Source of the DNA: Acanthochlamys bracteata | Lineage: Eukaryota; Streptophyta; Magnoliopsida; Pandanales; Velloziaceae | Assembly (NCBI GenBank): GCA_019914995.1 | Contig: CM034140.1 | Span: forward strand, 1,178,001-1,242,000 | Direction: 5' to 3' | Length of the DNA: 64,000 nucleotides | Shown here: positions 45,568-57,700 of the stretch, piece after piece | Layout of the letters: the number at the start of each line of letters is the position of its first letter | Position numbering within the stretch: position 1 is the first letter of the stretch | Translations under genes and position numbers: made by a program | Notes under the pieces: model-generated | What the model saw: the letters and a program-made list of their open reading frames with translations, nothing else | Database searches by the model: none | Told to the model about the DNA's origin: nothing

Positions 45568-48500
45568 TCATCCTCTGGTCATATTTCTCCACTTGTCCTT
45601 TAAGTCAACCTGTAATGACATCAATGTTAAAATTAAGTGGTATATTGAACATAGAACATTGGGCACAGACATTTAAATACCTCCGTTCTTTCTTCAAAAA
45701 CATCAGGATAAGAGCTCAGAATGGTCTTCCAATTACCTTTCCCATGCCTTCACACAAATGATATATATTTAGAAAGTAAATTATCAGAAGTCAAGAAAGT
45801 AAAAGGATGATGCATAAATAGATATAATAGGAGCAACCGCATCCCCAAATAAGGATAGAGTGAAGCACTTTAAAAGTACATCTAACACAGCACATATCTT
45901 AAACTAAGCCAAGCATATAAGCTCCACTATGCAAAAAGAACTTAGTTCATACTTCTTTACTGCTTCTCTCAAAGTATCTTCTTCTAATGAACTCCATCTT
46001 TTAGTTTTGCGCCTTCTGACAAACTTTTTGTTCAGGTCTATATTCAAGGGAGAAACCTTTCTCCTCTTGGGACTTGGTAATCTAACTTTATTTGGTGTGG
46101 TTGGTGATGAACCTGATGGAGAATCAATTGAATCTTCCCACTGAAACGAGGGAGAAAATATTTCACATCAGTTGTATAAAGCAAGGACAGGTCATACACA
46201 AAGTTACACCAACTCATTATCTAATACGCAGCATCAGAGGGCCTAAATATTAGGACAAGGACGCAAAAATTGTAAGCATAGCGAGTTACCTCAATTGTAT
46301 GAGCAGAAGGATTCCGATTCATGAGGCTAGGACGTGGGATAGAAATGCGAACCTTCTTCTGCTGAACAACAACATTAGCATTACCTTCAGGAGGATTAGT
46401 TTCTACATCTCTATCAATAGCAGAGGCATGTCCATCACATGCAGTAGCTCTCTTTTCCTTTGGATCATTCTGATCCACAGTCACATTACTGGATGATGGT
46501 GGTGCGTCAGGATTCCTCTCTAGCAAAACTATATTACTTCTGTCCTCAGCGCTGGCGATCTCTCCATTCTTTTGAGGACTAGAAGCAGGGATATGTAGAT
46601 TTCTCGGGTTATGACTTTCTTTTGGTTCCTTAGCACTGTCTTTCGTCCAACTCGTCAATACTCCAGCCGCCAATTTTACAGCATCAGGCAATGGATCTTC
46701 TACTACCTTGTGAAGATCATTGCAGCTAGCTTTGAGAGCCTCCTTCGCTCTACTAACTACTGGCGTAGGTAAGGGATCAAATTTTTGACCTTTGAGAAAA
46801 TCAAGTCCACCACCTTGTTGGTCCTTCCCATGCTTATCTACAGAAACATTGCAATTTAACAACACGAACATTTTAAAAACCAAGTATTTTTTATCTTTAC
46901 AGTTACGTGAAAGAACAGCTAGATTGTCAGAGCTTGTGATAACTACAATAATCTGTACAAGCCAGAAAGCAACAGCAAGTATCTTCCATCACTGAAGCAG
47001 CACGGAAATCACATAAGACAGCAACTATAGGCACTAGTTGGATTAAACACATTTATGAGTCTTTGGTTGGTGCACATGAAGTTCTGCCAGGAAGAGGCAT
47101 ATAAGCAAACTTCCATGCTCATACTTATTTTTAATATTTCAGTGTAAGCTACAAAACAGCACCTGATGAAATGGACAAGTCCTTTGAATAGCAAAACAAA
47201 AAAAAAAATGAAGAGACATGACATTGAATTAGAACTATATAGCATATCCAAAGAAGCAAGGGACAAACAGCAACATATGTACTTTTTTCGATAAAATAAG
47301 CATTTGATAAAATTGAGAGGGAAGCAAATAAATTAGTTGGAAGATTATAAAACGATTTGCTAAAGGAGTGGCATTCTAGTTTCTATTAAAAAAATTAGTA
47401 CAAAGGATGGTCTATAAAAGCAGCTAGATTTGCTTTTACAATGAAATGCAAGAGGTGCCAAACTGAAAGACGTTATGTTCAAAATCACATATGGGACAGC
47501 TTTATTTTAGATTAAAAATAGAGTGCAATATAACCATCAAAGAATACAGTGGGTGTTAGAATTAAGCATCAATCTCTTTTGCAATCTAACAGAAATCTTG
47601 TGGAGTGAAAACAAAGCAAAGTTTCACCAGATTCAGTGCTCAATTTGATAATAAGTTCATTGATTCGCCCTTCCTCTTCCCTCTTATCCTTGTGCGGGCC
47701 TGGTGAAACATATTAAAACAGCAAATTTTTCAGTAAAGATGTTTTTTTCCCACTCAGCATAAGGGTGACATAAGCGTGGACTAACAATATCAGAACCCAA
47801 AATACCATGCAAAACCTAAAGACTATGAACTAACCTCGTAAAAAACAAATTTAACAAATTTGTGTAACTAATTTATCTACCAAGAATCAAACTTTACACA
47901 TATTCTTCTGCTAATGCCCTACAAACCTGTAAAAGCATTCTCCCCAACAGCTCCGGCAGCAAGCTCGATGAAAGAACTCCCCATCTTGTCTGCAGCCTCG
48001 CTGACATAAGCCTCCATAACAACCGCATCCGTCCCCACAGCTTCTGCAACAAGCTCCAAGAACGAAGGCCCCATCGCTTCTGCTGCCTCGTTAATATAAC
48101 TCCTCACCGCCTCGATGGCCTCCTTTTCCGAATCCCTCGTGAGAATTCTCACTCTAGCAATCGAATCCCCATCCGCAGCAGCTTCAACATCTCTCTTAAC
48201 CTTAACGAGTTCATCACTAACAAGCCCATCACAATCCTTCGAAGCAATCAAATCAGAAACCCTTCGCCGAAAAATCCGATCGACAGAAGAAACAAACGGG
48301 GATAGATCCGAATGCGGAGAACGCAGAGGTACAACAGCAAGATGGAATGCAGCGGCAGCGTAAGCGCGGGATAACGAACGAGAATTCGAATTCGAAGTGG
48401 GAGAATGGAATAGATGGTGAATAAGCTCGAGTGAGTGAAGGGTTCGAGTTGAAATTGAACGGCGAGAAAGATCGCTAGCGAGACGGCGAAGAAGAATTGT

Positions 48501-48629
48501 TCGAGAAAGAGAAGAAGGGAGGGGTGGTGATAGAGGCATAGCGAAAAAGAGTTCGTTAGCGAGCCAGTCTTCGATCGGTTGCCGGAGAACAAATTCGAGA
48601 ATCCATGCTGACGTCTGCTTGTCGGCCAT
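45568..48629 (-). CDS. TRF-like single-Myb (telobox) DNA-binding protein
   Basis: Nuclear protein with one C-terminal Myb/SANT repeat of the telomere-repeat-binding type. Exons (minus): 48629-47927, 46837-46290, 46140-45953, 45747-45681, 45609-45568; 1548 nt, 515 aa. Seen: N-terminal helical domain (SAWILEFVLRQPIEDWLANE); tandem acidic helices with FLELVAEAVG and FIELAAGAVG; a Ser/Pro-rich middle; basic KVRLPSPKRRKVSP; then the Myb repeat RWSSLEEDTLREAVKKHGKG-NWKTILSSYPDVFEERT ending in the telobox VDLKDKWRNM. The telobox is the third helix that reads TTAGGG-type DNA. The layout fits the Arabidopsis TRFL class that has a C-terminal Myb (for example TRFL8/TRFL10, from memory); target and role are inference. 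The Myb domain is split over three exons and the protein ends five residues after the telobox core. Confidence 0.85.
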
Positions 48630-48842
48630 GGACGGAGCGGAGAGAGAAAGAGAGATCGAGAGGGAGTTGATTTTGTTTCCTTTTCTTTTTTTTTTGTTTT
48701 GAAAGAGAGGCAAAGAAACTGAGCGGGGGAATGGAATCGGGCTCGAGGAAGGGGAAGGATAGAGTTGTCAGTTACGCTGGTGCAGTCCAGTCTGTACAGA
48801 TTATAGTAATATTATTATAATTATTTTTAAAAGCATAATAAT

Positions 48843-48878
<36 letters not shown>

Positions 48879-49916
48879 GTTTATTAACGTAATTCAAATA
48901 TATGCCTCAAATATATACATGAAGTCATTTATAATGTTTTCATGGTTACAGTTTCACCAAACAACCTGTTTCCTAGATAGGCCGGCATCGAGCAACCGTT
49001 AGGAGTCTGCATTGTATTTAAATTACTTATTATTTAAATAAATATTTCATATTTAAATAAAATTTTATAATTTTATAAAAATTATAAATATTTTGTATGT
49101 TTTAAAATTTTACTCAAAATAGAAATTTTATCTTATAATAACTTCCAAATATGTTTTTAGACTTTATTTGGTATCTGCTTTAAATTTTCAAAATCTAAAA
49201 AGTCATATAATGGCAGTACAAAATATTTAAAAATTGGAGGCTATAAATGAATTGCATAAATTCATTTTTTTATTTAAAAGAAATTTCTGAAAATTTCATA
49301 GTATAAAATATGTATCTATATATTTTAATTATTTTTAATTTTATATTAAGCAGTGTAAATGCTTGTTGTATGTAAGTTATTTTAGGTTCAGTTTGGCTGT
49401 TTTTAATTTTATATTTTTTAATACATATTTTATAATTATTTAAAAATTTTATTTAAAAATTTGAAAAGTGTAAAAAATTTTTACATAATAAGATTTTTTT
49501 ATTATATATTTTTATTATTATTTTTAAATAAAAAATAAAACTTATTTTAAAAAAATAATAATAATATTTTTTATTTTAAAAATTTTTTATTTTATAAACA
49601 CTTTTAAACGTCATCTAAATCTAGCAAGCATTTGTCCCCGTTTGCGCTCCTCCGATTTTCTCTCCTTCTATGTAAAATCATATTGAACTCACAAAGATCT
49701 TTTGCATCGTTCTTGGCATGCTTCTTACTAATGCTAAAACACAAGTTATGAAAGAATGGAAGACAATCTACAAAACGAGAGATCCAGATTATTGGGCCAA
49801 TGGGCCGTTAATATTTTCGTCGGAAATGGCTTTGTGAGCAGCTGTGTCATTCAACAATTCAGAAACGTACTTAAAACTTTAGCGAAGTACATTTGTTACA
49901 GATTATCTTACCAGAG
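48630..49916. other. Intergenic AT-rich DNA with (AAT)n
   Basis: Telobox-gene promoter, then an imperfect (AAT)n microsatellite around 48838-48882 and AT-rich repeat-like DNA to about 49620. No gene recognised. Confidence 0.55.
49419..49604. repeat. AT-rich dispersed repeat, copy 2
   Basis: Same ordered words as 33990-34149 (ATTTTATAATTATTTAAAAA, TTATTTTTAAATAAAAAATA, ATATTTTTTATTTTAAAAA), preceded by TTCAGTTTGGCTG, again a MITE-end-like word. Ends not defined. Confidence 0.5.
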
Positions 49917-50417
49917 TAGTGGTGGCAAAAATAAACCCAATCCGAAAATCCGACCCAAAAAGATTAGATTCGGGTCAAGCCTTAGACGGGTTTGGGTCGA
50001 TTTCGGATCGATCCGAAAATGACCCGAAATTTTTAAACGGATTCGGATCGACCCGAAAATAACTCGTTTAACTATTTATATAGTATATATTACTTAAAAA
50101 TTAAAAAATAGCAAAAAAATTGAATTTAATTTGTATATATATATTTTTAATTTATCTTAATTTTAACTAATTTTTATTTAATTTATAAATTTGTCAAAAT
50201 TAATATTTTTTCTTTTTAAATACATCATAATTAATAATTTTGATATATTATTATAAAAAATTAATATTTATAATTTTTATTTAATAATTTAATTATTAAA
50301 TGGATCGATCCGAGTTTGACCCGATTATAAATAGGTTGAGTTAGAGTTGACAATTTTGACCCGATTATTATATGGGTTGATCCGGAACTGACCCATGAAT
50401 CTATATTGCCACCCCTA
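49917..50417. mobile_element. hAT-type MITE with perfect 8-bp TSD
   Basis: 501 bp. Ends TAGTGGTGGCAA and (complement) TAGGGGTGGCAA. Flanked by an exact 8-bp duplication TACCAGAG at 49909-49916 and 50418-50425, the hAT hallmark. Interior rich in repeated ACCCGA/TCGGGT words (GGGTCGATTTCGGATCGATC) around an AT-rich centre. No coding capacity. The intact TSD suggests it is younger than most neighbours. Confidence 0.88.
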
Positions 50418-51720
50418 TACCAGAGCACCACTCGTAATAACATGTTTTTTTTATCATAGTTGAAAAAGCCAAATTCGAGGTAGATCCAAAAAGTTTTTCG
50501 AATAGACGATTTTTGAATTGACCCATAGATCAACAGATCGACCCACGAAATCAACATGCTGGTTCTCAAACAAGAAAACAGGCCAACAACGGCCATAACA
50601 ACAACAATAATATAGAGATTTTTGAGTAAAAAAATATGTCGATAGCAACCACAGCAACAACATGGTGGTTTGCAATAAGATTTTTAAAAAAAAAAATACA
50701 ACACTCACAACTTATGGCAGTAAAATAACGACGATTAACAAAGATCTGATTCGGTTAGAAAGATTATCACCATAGGGTAAATCAATCACATATTCAACCG
50801 TGAAACTCTTACTCGCCGGATTACAACAAAATTAAAGTTCTAGTAAGAGCTGATTTTTGATAACAGGAAAGATCATTAACAATAACAAAGTTCTAGAAGA
50901 CAAAAGCCAAAGTTACAAAAGGATGCCAGTGTCCAGAATGGATCAATTTCACAGCGGCACGGCAAACAACTTCATTTCGATGTCGGAGCTAAGATTAAGT
51001 TTAGTTCATAGAGAGAAAACTTCAACAAAGTGAGGAGACGATTTTGCGCAACTCGACGTAGTTAAATCGTCAGTAGGGAGCTCCGACGAAATTAGGATTG
51101 CCGTCTCAAGCAATTACAGTCGATGCGAACGATGATAGTGATGATAAAAAAAATGACCGTAGTGGAGAAGAGTAAAAAAATCTTAGTCTGCTTCAAGCCA
51201 GACTGATGTTCAGTGAGTTGATTCGAAAATTTTTTGGGTTAATTTGGATATTAACGGGTCGCTTGCTTAGCCATTTTTTACAAATCTGGATCCGTTGGAT
51301 CTGGATCGACGATTGTTTTAGTAATTCTAACGGTATTGTCTGAATCTACCAACTATAGTTTATATCGTAAATAAGTGGACGTTCGGGACCATATATGAAT
51401 TAGAATATCTCTCTAGCACTAAAGCGGTCTAGCAATTTCCATGTTCAACCTTTGGTTCTTCTTGTTTCTTTTCTTTTCTTTTTTCGTCTTCCCAGCACGC
51501 GTGATATTCCCTCTGATGGATCTCCTTTCCCACTGCTGAAGAAATCACGAAACAAATTAAAACTTCGATCTCTTTCATTTGACCTAAATTTTCAATCATC
51601 CGATTACACAGCTCTCGATTGTTTTTTTCTTCGATTTCTTTTTTGTGTGTTTATCTCAATGTTTGCGACCGATTTGTGTTCGTTGTGTGATGAACGTTGT
51701 TTTCTGTAGAGATTGGCGGC
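50418..51720. other. Intergenic DNA with unclassified repeat; BEACH gene leader
   Basis: Around 50455-50600 a segment resembles 19088-19180 (ATTTTTGAATTGACCC ... GATCAAC.GATCGA). No defined ends. From about 51390 the DNA looks like promoter and 5' leader of the BEACH gene; a non-homologous ORF at 51452-51709 lies in that leader. An in-frame ATG at 51697 precedes the chosen start. Confidence 0.45.
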
Positions 51721-54700
51721 ATGAACATTGTTAAAGGTGTCGCCGATCTCCTCCGGCGATCTTCAGGCGGACAGGGTGGTGATGGAAATGGCGGCAGCGG
51801 GAGCGGTGGTTCGTGGCACCGTGTCCACGATAAGTTCTCTGCTCCAACGCCCAGGATTGTTTTCGGGTACAGTAATTGTTATTAGTCTTTAGGTGTGAAA
51901 TCGTTGGTCGGATAGAATCATTATATCGTTATGGAAGTATGTTTGAGTGTTATGTTCTGTGGACTGTTATAGTGACTCAACTAAACTTGAAGTAGATTAA
52001 TACTGCAAGATTAATTTGTTCCGGGAGGATGGGAACAATGATATACTCGTACATTGCCTGCTTGGCTTCCCAATGTGTATATAGGTTTGTTGAAGCTTTA
52101 AGCAACTACTGATACTGGATTTTCTTACCAAGGACAGCTGGTCTCACATAGCGTATATTTGGAGTGCTAGGTGAAACAGAGAAGTAGTAGGGTAGTTCAG
52201 AACTTAGTTCTTGTCAGTATGTACAACTATGTTAGTAGCTATGAACTTTATCCTGCTAAGTGGATTTATCTTGGTAAACGCTTCAATTTCCGTTGGAGGA
52301 ATGAATGCTTAATGCTGTTATCTCATTCTAATGACATCATAATCCTTCTCCAAAGCTTTTCCTGCATTAATAGGTGCTTTATAATTGATTGGTAATGATG
52401 GATTACTATTTGAAAAACATTCCAGCGAAGAAGTGATAGGCAAACTATGATACTTTTTGCACCCCCAATGAATGATGTTTCATCAGGTAGTCTTACCTGG
52501 CTTCTCTTGCTAGATTAACTATCTATTGTTGACTATAATGTTTCATCGGGCATTTATACTTGTAGATAACAAGTGTCCTTGGAGATAGTTTAAATTTAGT
52601 GTGCAGATGGGGAATCAGTTGCTATTGCACTTTGAAATGGAATTGAACATTTTCTACATAACTTCATGAAGAGCTTTCAATGTTTGTATAACAGGGATGC
52701 AGGTGAGGAAGCCGTTTTACATACACTTTGGCAGAGATATGACAGTGCAATTGATAAGGTATGCGTGTTTATTAGGAAGGCATAATTTTATTTTAAGCAG
52801 TAACACCAAAATAACTCATTTCTTGCCATGAGTCTTTGTGCCAGTGTATTAGTTGTACCATATTTTGTTTAGGAGTTGGTATCCTTTTCTGCCTAGTTTC
52901 TCCACACATAATTCCTAATGCATTTTCTGAGCAAACAAGAGAGTATCCTCATGCATGGATATGCTACAGAATTTGTAGTCATATAACAGGTATTCATATT
53001 GTCAAGTCTGCCCATTTCAAATTTTATCCAGCCAAATGGTCATTGCAGCCAAAATATTTTGTGGTGAACTAAGTAAGCAATGTTTCCTTGCTGTCAGTAG
53101 ATGAATATTCTTAATGGGGTTTTGTACCTACATGATAATTTAACCCTTGCTGTCAGTTACTTTCTTGCACTTTTTCAGAGTTCTCTTAAATGACGTGCAT
53201 ACTGTTTACCCTTTTACTATTTTGCAGAAGGAAAAGAGAAAGTTGCTGCAAGTTTTTTTCTTGCACTTCATACAAACTTATAATAAATGGTGGCCTGTGC
53301 ATAACAACAATTCGCTTGAGGGTCAAGCGTTGGGAACTGAAGATACAATTGTAGGATGCTCTTTTGGTCATCCTTCAGATGTTATTTTTGTGCTGGTTCA
53401 GGAGATTGCTCGACTGACTTCTCTTGTCACAGAATGTAATTTCTTTTTCCCCCTAATTCAGCTCCAGAATCCTTTCCTCTAATTTTCCCTTTAGCCTTCC
53501 TTGCTATCTTACACTTCGGAAATTAAAAGTACTTCTGCCTTCCAACTCAATTGAATAATATGCAAACTGAAATATTAGTTTCAAACTTTCACAATCTTCC
53601 TTGGGGTTCATGTCATTGCTTAAATCATGTCTCCTTATTTTACAACTAAATTGCTAATGTCCACTTACATTGTTTATCAGCCTATATTGTCTTTAAATTT
53701 ATTTCATCTCTCTATCGTCTCAATCTTTACTGCAGTTTCATCACGTTTTCCTGCTTTCCCTTCCCTTCTTTTCGCTATATTGCTATTTGAGGAATATTCC
53801 TTTTCAGATCAGTCATGTATCTATTATTTCATATTTGTACAATGATATAGTTTGGTCTGCATTGTATATAAGTCTTACTTCAGCTTTTCATGTGAATATG
53901 TGTTGCACTGATAATCTGTTCCAAATTCACATGTTCTGAATGTACAAGTGCATACTTATTCGCTTCATTAGCTCCTGCAGTTTTCTCAAGCTATCTACAA
54001 GTTTACCACAACCTATGACAAGCTAAACAGTATCCGCATGTGTTCACAGTGAACAGCAATGTCGCCAAAAGTGATCTACCCATGAACTTGAGTCTTAACA
54101 CTGAGGGATTGTATCTGATGGATTGCTTAACAATTATCACCCGTTCATTGCACAATTGCAGAGTGTTTAGCTATTATGGTGGAATACAGAAGATCACTGC
54201 ACTTTTGAAAGGTATCATTTGTTTTCTTTTCTATTTTCCTGGGAAGTATCTATTTATAGCTACAGTTTATGGGAAGTATGTCTTGGACATGTTACAGGAC
54301 TCTATTGCTTGTTATTAGCTTAGGTATCCTTCTTGGAGTTATTTCTGTTAGGGTGGTTCTTGCTCTTTTTGCATATATCTATGGGTTTCATCCACAAATC
54401 AATCGTAGATTATTGTCATGATGCTAAGGTAAATAATTCTAGCATATAGGAAAGCATCTGCAATTTTATCTGAGTGATCTTGTTAGTTTAATCAGGCAAC
54501 TACAACATTATTCTTTGCAGATCTTGCATCTATTAGTAGTTTGGACAGTTGTTCATTGAAATCTCAACTTGTACCATCATATTCAGAAGCTTTAAATTTG
54601 TATATCTTGCAGATTCTGACATTCTAAAGTACCATAAACCTGTCATTCTTCGTATTTTGGCGGTGAAACAGACTAATTTTCATGGAATATGACTTTATAT

Positions 54701-57700
54701 GTCTCTCTTGTAGCTGTGACTGAACATGATTTCAGTTAAAAAGCGAACTACAAATAAAGCCTATTTAATGAATATGCACAGTACTATTGATTCATTATTG
54801 CAATGCTGTAATAAATCAGCTATCTTGTGGATTAGTAAATGAGGAATCAAAATACTTCTAGACGTTGGTTCAAGATTTATTATTAGATAATACTTACAAT
54901 GGAATTTAAATTGAAAACTTCAGCACTTCAGGTGTTTGCAGTCAACTTTTCACTATTGTATATTAAGAGATTCCTCGAACTTTGTCCTGTAATTGAGCTT
55001 TGTGACTCTTGCTATATCAGAATGATTTTGAGTTTTGATTATCTGGAGATAGGAAGATCTAAGCAAGAAATGAATTGTATAAAAATTTGTAAAGCAGAAC
55101 TCTCTTAAATGCAATAATAACAAATGTTGCAGTGTCAAAGACCGAAAAGGAATATTATGTAAACCAATGGTGCTCACTATGTGGAAATCTGGAGTTTCTT
55201 GGGCAATTTCCTCTATACGCCCTAGTCTGAACAAATATCCCATGCTTCGCTGTCTCCCCTTCTGTTACACACTGATTGGTTTACTTGCTGTACTCTATGC
55301 CATTTTCATTTTCTTGGTGTAGTAGCACGTGCTTCTGCTCATGCCTCTGATTTCACATGAGCTTTCATTTGTATAATAACATATAAATACCTTAGATTCT
55401 GATCTTTTATCTTGATATTTTCAGCTGCAGTTGTACAACTGAAGACACTGTCCAGTGTTGTTGCTGTTGATGAACATTTATCAAGTGCTAGTGCGGAAAA
55501 GGCAAGACTTTTGCAAAAGTTACTTCTAGATGTGGTTTCCGTAATGGCTAGATTTTTGGATTTGGATATTGATGCCCTTATTGCTCTTAAGACTGAGTCT
55601 CTGGGATCCAGTAAGATTGTGTTGTCAAGGATCAATCGCTTTGGTGGTGGTTCGAATTCCAGCCACCAAACTAACTCAATGTCCAAAGAAAGACTCAATT
55701 GGCGACAGAAGGCAATTGTATTGGTGATGGAGTCCGGTGGTGTTAATTGGTTATTAGGTAAGGTATGCTCGTCATCTTTCTTTATGCTTAATATACTTGG
55801 ATTCATTTTGTTAGCCTTTTTATAAATTTCTTATGTTCTATTTTGTTTTCTGTTCCTAGCGCAAATTTAGTTTGGAGCTGTTTATCATTCATGTTGGTCC
55901 ATAGTTGATTTTATTTTTAGCAAGGTGCCTATTTAATTTTATATGCTTCCCCGTGCAGATCTAAAAGGCTTGGGAATTTATTTTATTGGATCCGTTTAGA
56001 TTTCTTGTAATTGTATGTGAATTCTGTTGAAGGCTTCCAAGTCTCTGGTGTATGTGTAAGAGTGAAAAAGAAATTGTTATGACGTGAGCTATAGGTGCAA
56101 CAAGGTGCTGTTATGAGAGCGAGTCCAGGAATCACAAAAGTTAAGTAGTTAACTGGGAAGCTCCACTACGACTATCTTCATGCCACTATGAAGAACCTTC
56201 TTTTGAGATTATTTCATTAAAACAGAAACGGTGAGATGGCTTGAGGTCTTACGTGACTGAAACTTGTGTGTCCCACAAATATAAAAAGGGACTAGAACAT
56301 CAGAAATCTAAATGAAATAAGAGTTCGCCAGTTAGTTTCTTCATGACATATATCGTGAACCAGGTGTATACTTACAAGACTTAAATTCTGTCATGTTGTT
56401 AGTTGAACTAAGAAAGTGCCGATGAATCTTTTGCATGCCTTAATGCCATAAGGATAGTGTGTTTGTTGGCGGTTGATGTTAATGGAAGACCATTTAATAG
56501 CAAGGTAACTCTTTTTTATTGCTATAAGTTGTAAGTCCAATCTTCTTTTGGTAGCCTTGTTGTGAGCTGGCTGAGTTACAGTGAGCTGCAAGCCTGTAAG
56601 GAACTTCTCTATTCATTAGTATGATTCTGCAGTAGAAGAGTTTGTCAGGGAGTTTCTTTGAGGAGGTATCTCCTCCTAGCTCCTTTTGAATGATAATTAT
56701 GACTTAAGCAGCCATGCAGTACTTGGTTGCGTGAGTTGATTAATGAATGTCATATGCTAGTGTTTCTACTAGCAGCTGCACCTTATTGTAAAATTTTTTT
56801 ATTAAGACCATGCTTCTCATTCCAGAACTACTTCGAGTTATAAGAAGACTAAACCTGAAAGAGCAATGGACTGATTTATCGCTTCAATATTTAACATTGG
56901 GTGCCTTAAAGGTTACTTTAACTGAAAATCCCCGGGCACAGAATCATTTCAGAAGCATTGGAGGACTGGAAGTACTTTTAGATGGCCTTGGGCTTCCTTC
57001 TAGTAAATCAGCAGTTATAAAGAGTAGCTTTTTCGGCGATGAGAGGTACAATATACCAAGATTGTTGTTAAAACAATATTCAAACATTTTTTCTTTTGTT
57101 TGTAAAGTATTTTGTTGTTAATGTTATTCATGTCAATTCTCTATTCTTGCTTTGCTGACATAAGTTGGATGAACGTTCAATCTGTTATTTGTCAAATTTG
57201 CTCGATTCCATTGTTTTCATTGATGTGCTGAGCAGAAGAGTCCTTTTTGTTTGCGGTGTCTGAGTTAGGTGCATTCAAGTGTTGGTCTTGAATTTGGAGA
57301 ACTTGTTTATTGCAGCTAGGCGGCTGATAACATGAAGTTTGTTATTCTGCAGAAATAAAAGCCATATTTATGGAATTTTTCAGCTGCAGATCCTCTCTTT
57401 GGAAGTCCTTCGGCAGTCTACGTATCCTTTATTGCTGTTCAGACAGTATTATTGGGTAGTCTAGTATATCAATAGCACAACTGATATTTCTTAACTTTAA
57501 AATAGGAGTTTGTAGAACTTCCTATTCCAAAGTAGCATCATTATTTATAATCTTTTGGTTTCTCACTGACAGTAGGTTTTTGTCATCATGTATGCTTCAC
57601 AGTTATTAGTATTGCGCATACATGATTGAAGTTGTGAAGTTATATTTTTCAATAATTTCACAATACGGTTATCTACCTTAATATTTGTTTCAGCTTTGGA

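Noticed and set aside
48115-48592. ORFs on both strands across the first exon of the telobox gene
   Set aside because: Shadows of the minus-strand exon 47927-48629, whose frame leads into the conserved Myb domain.
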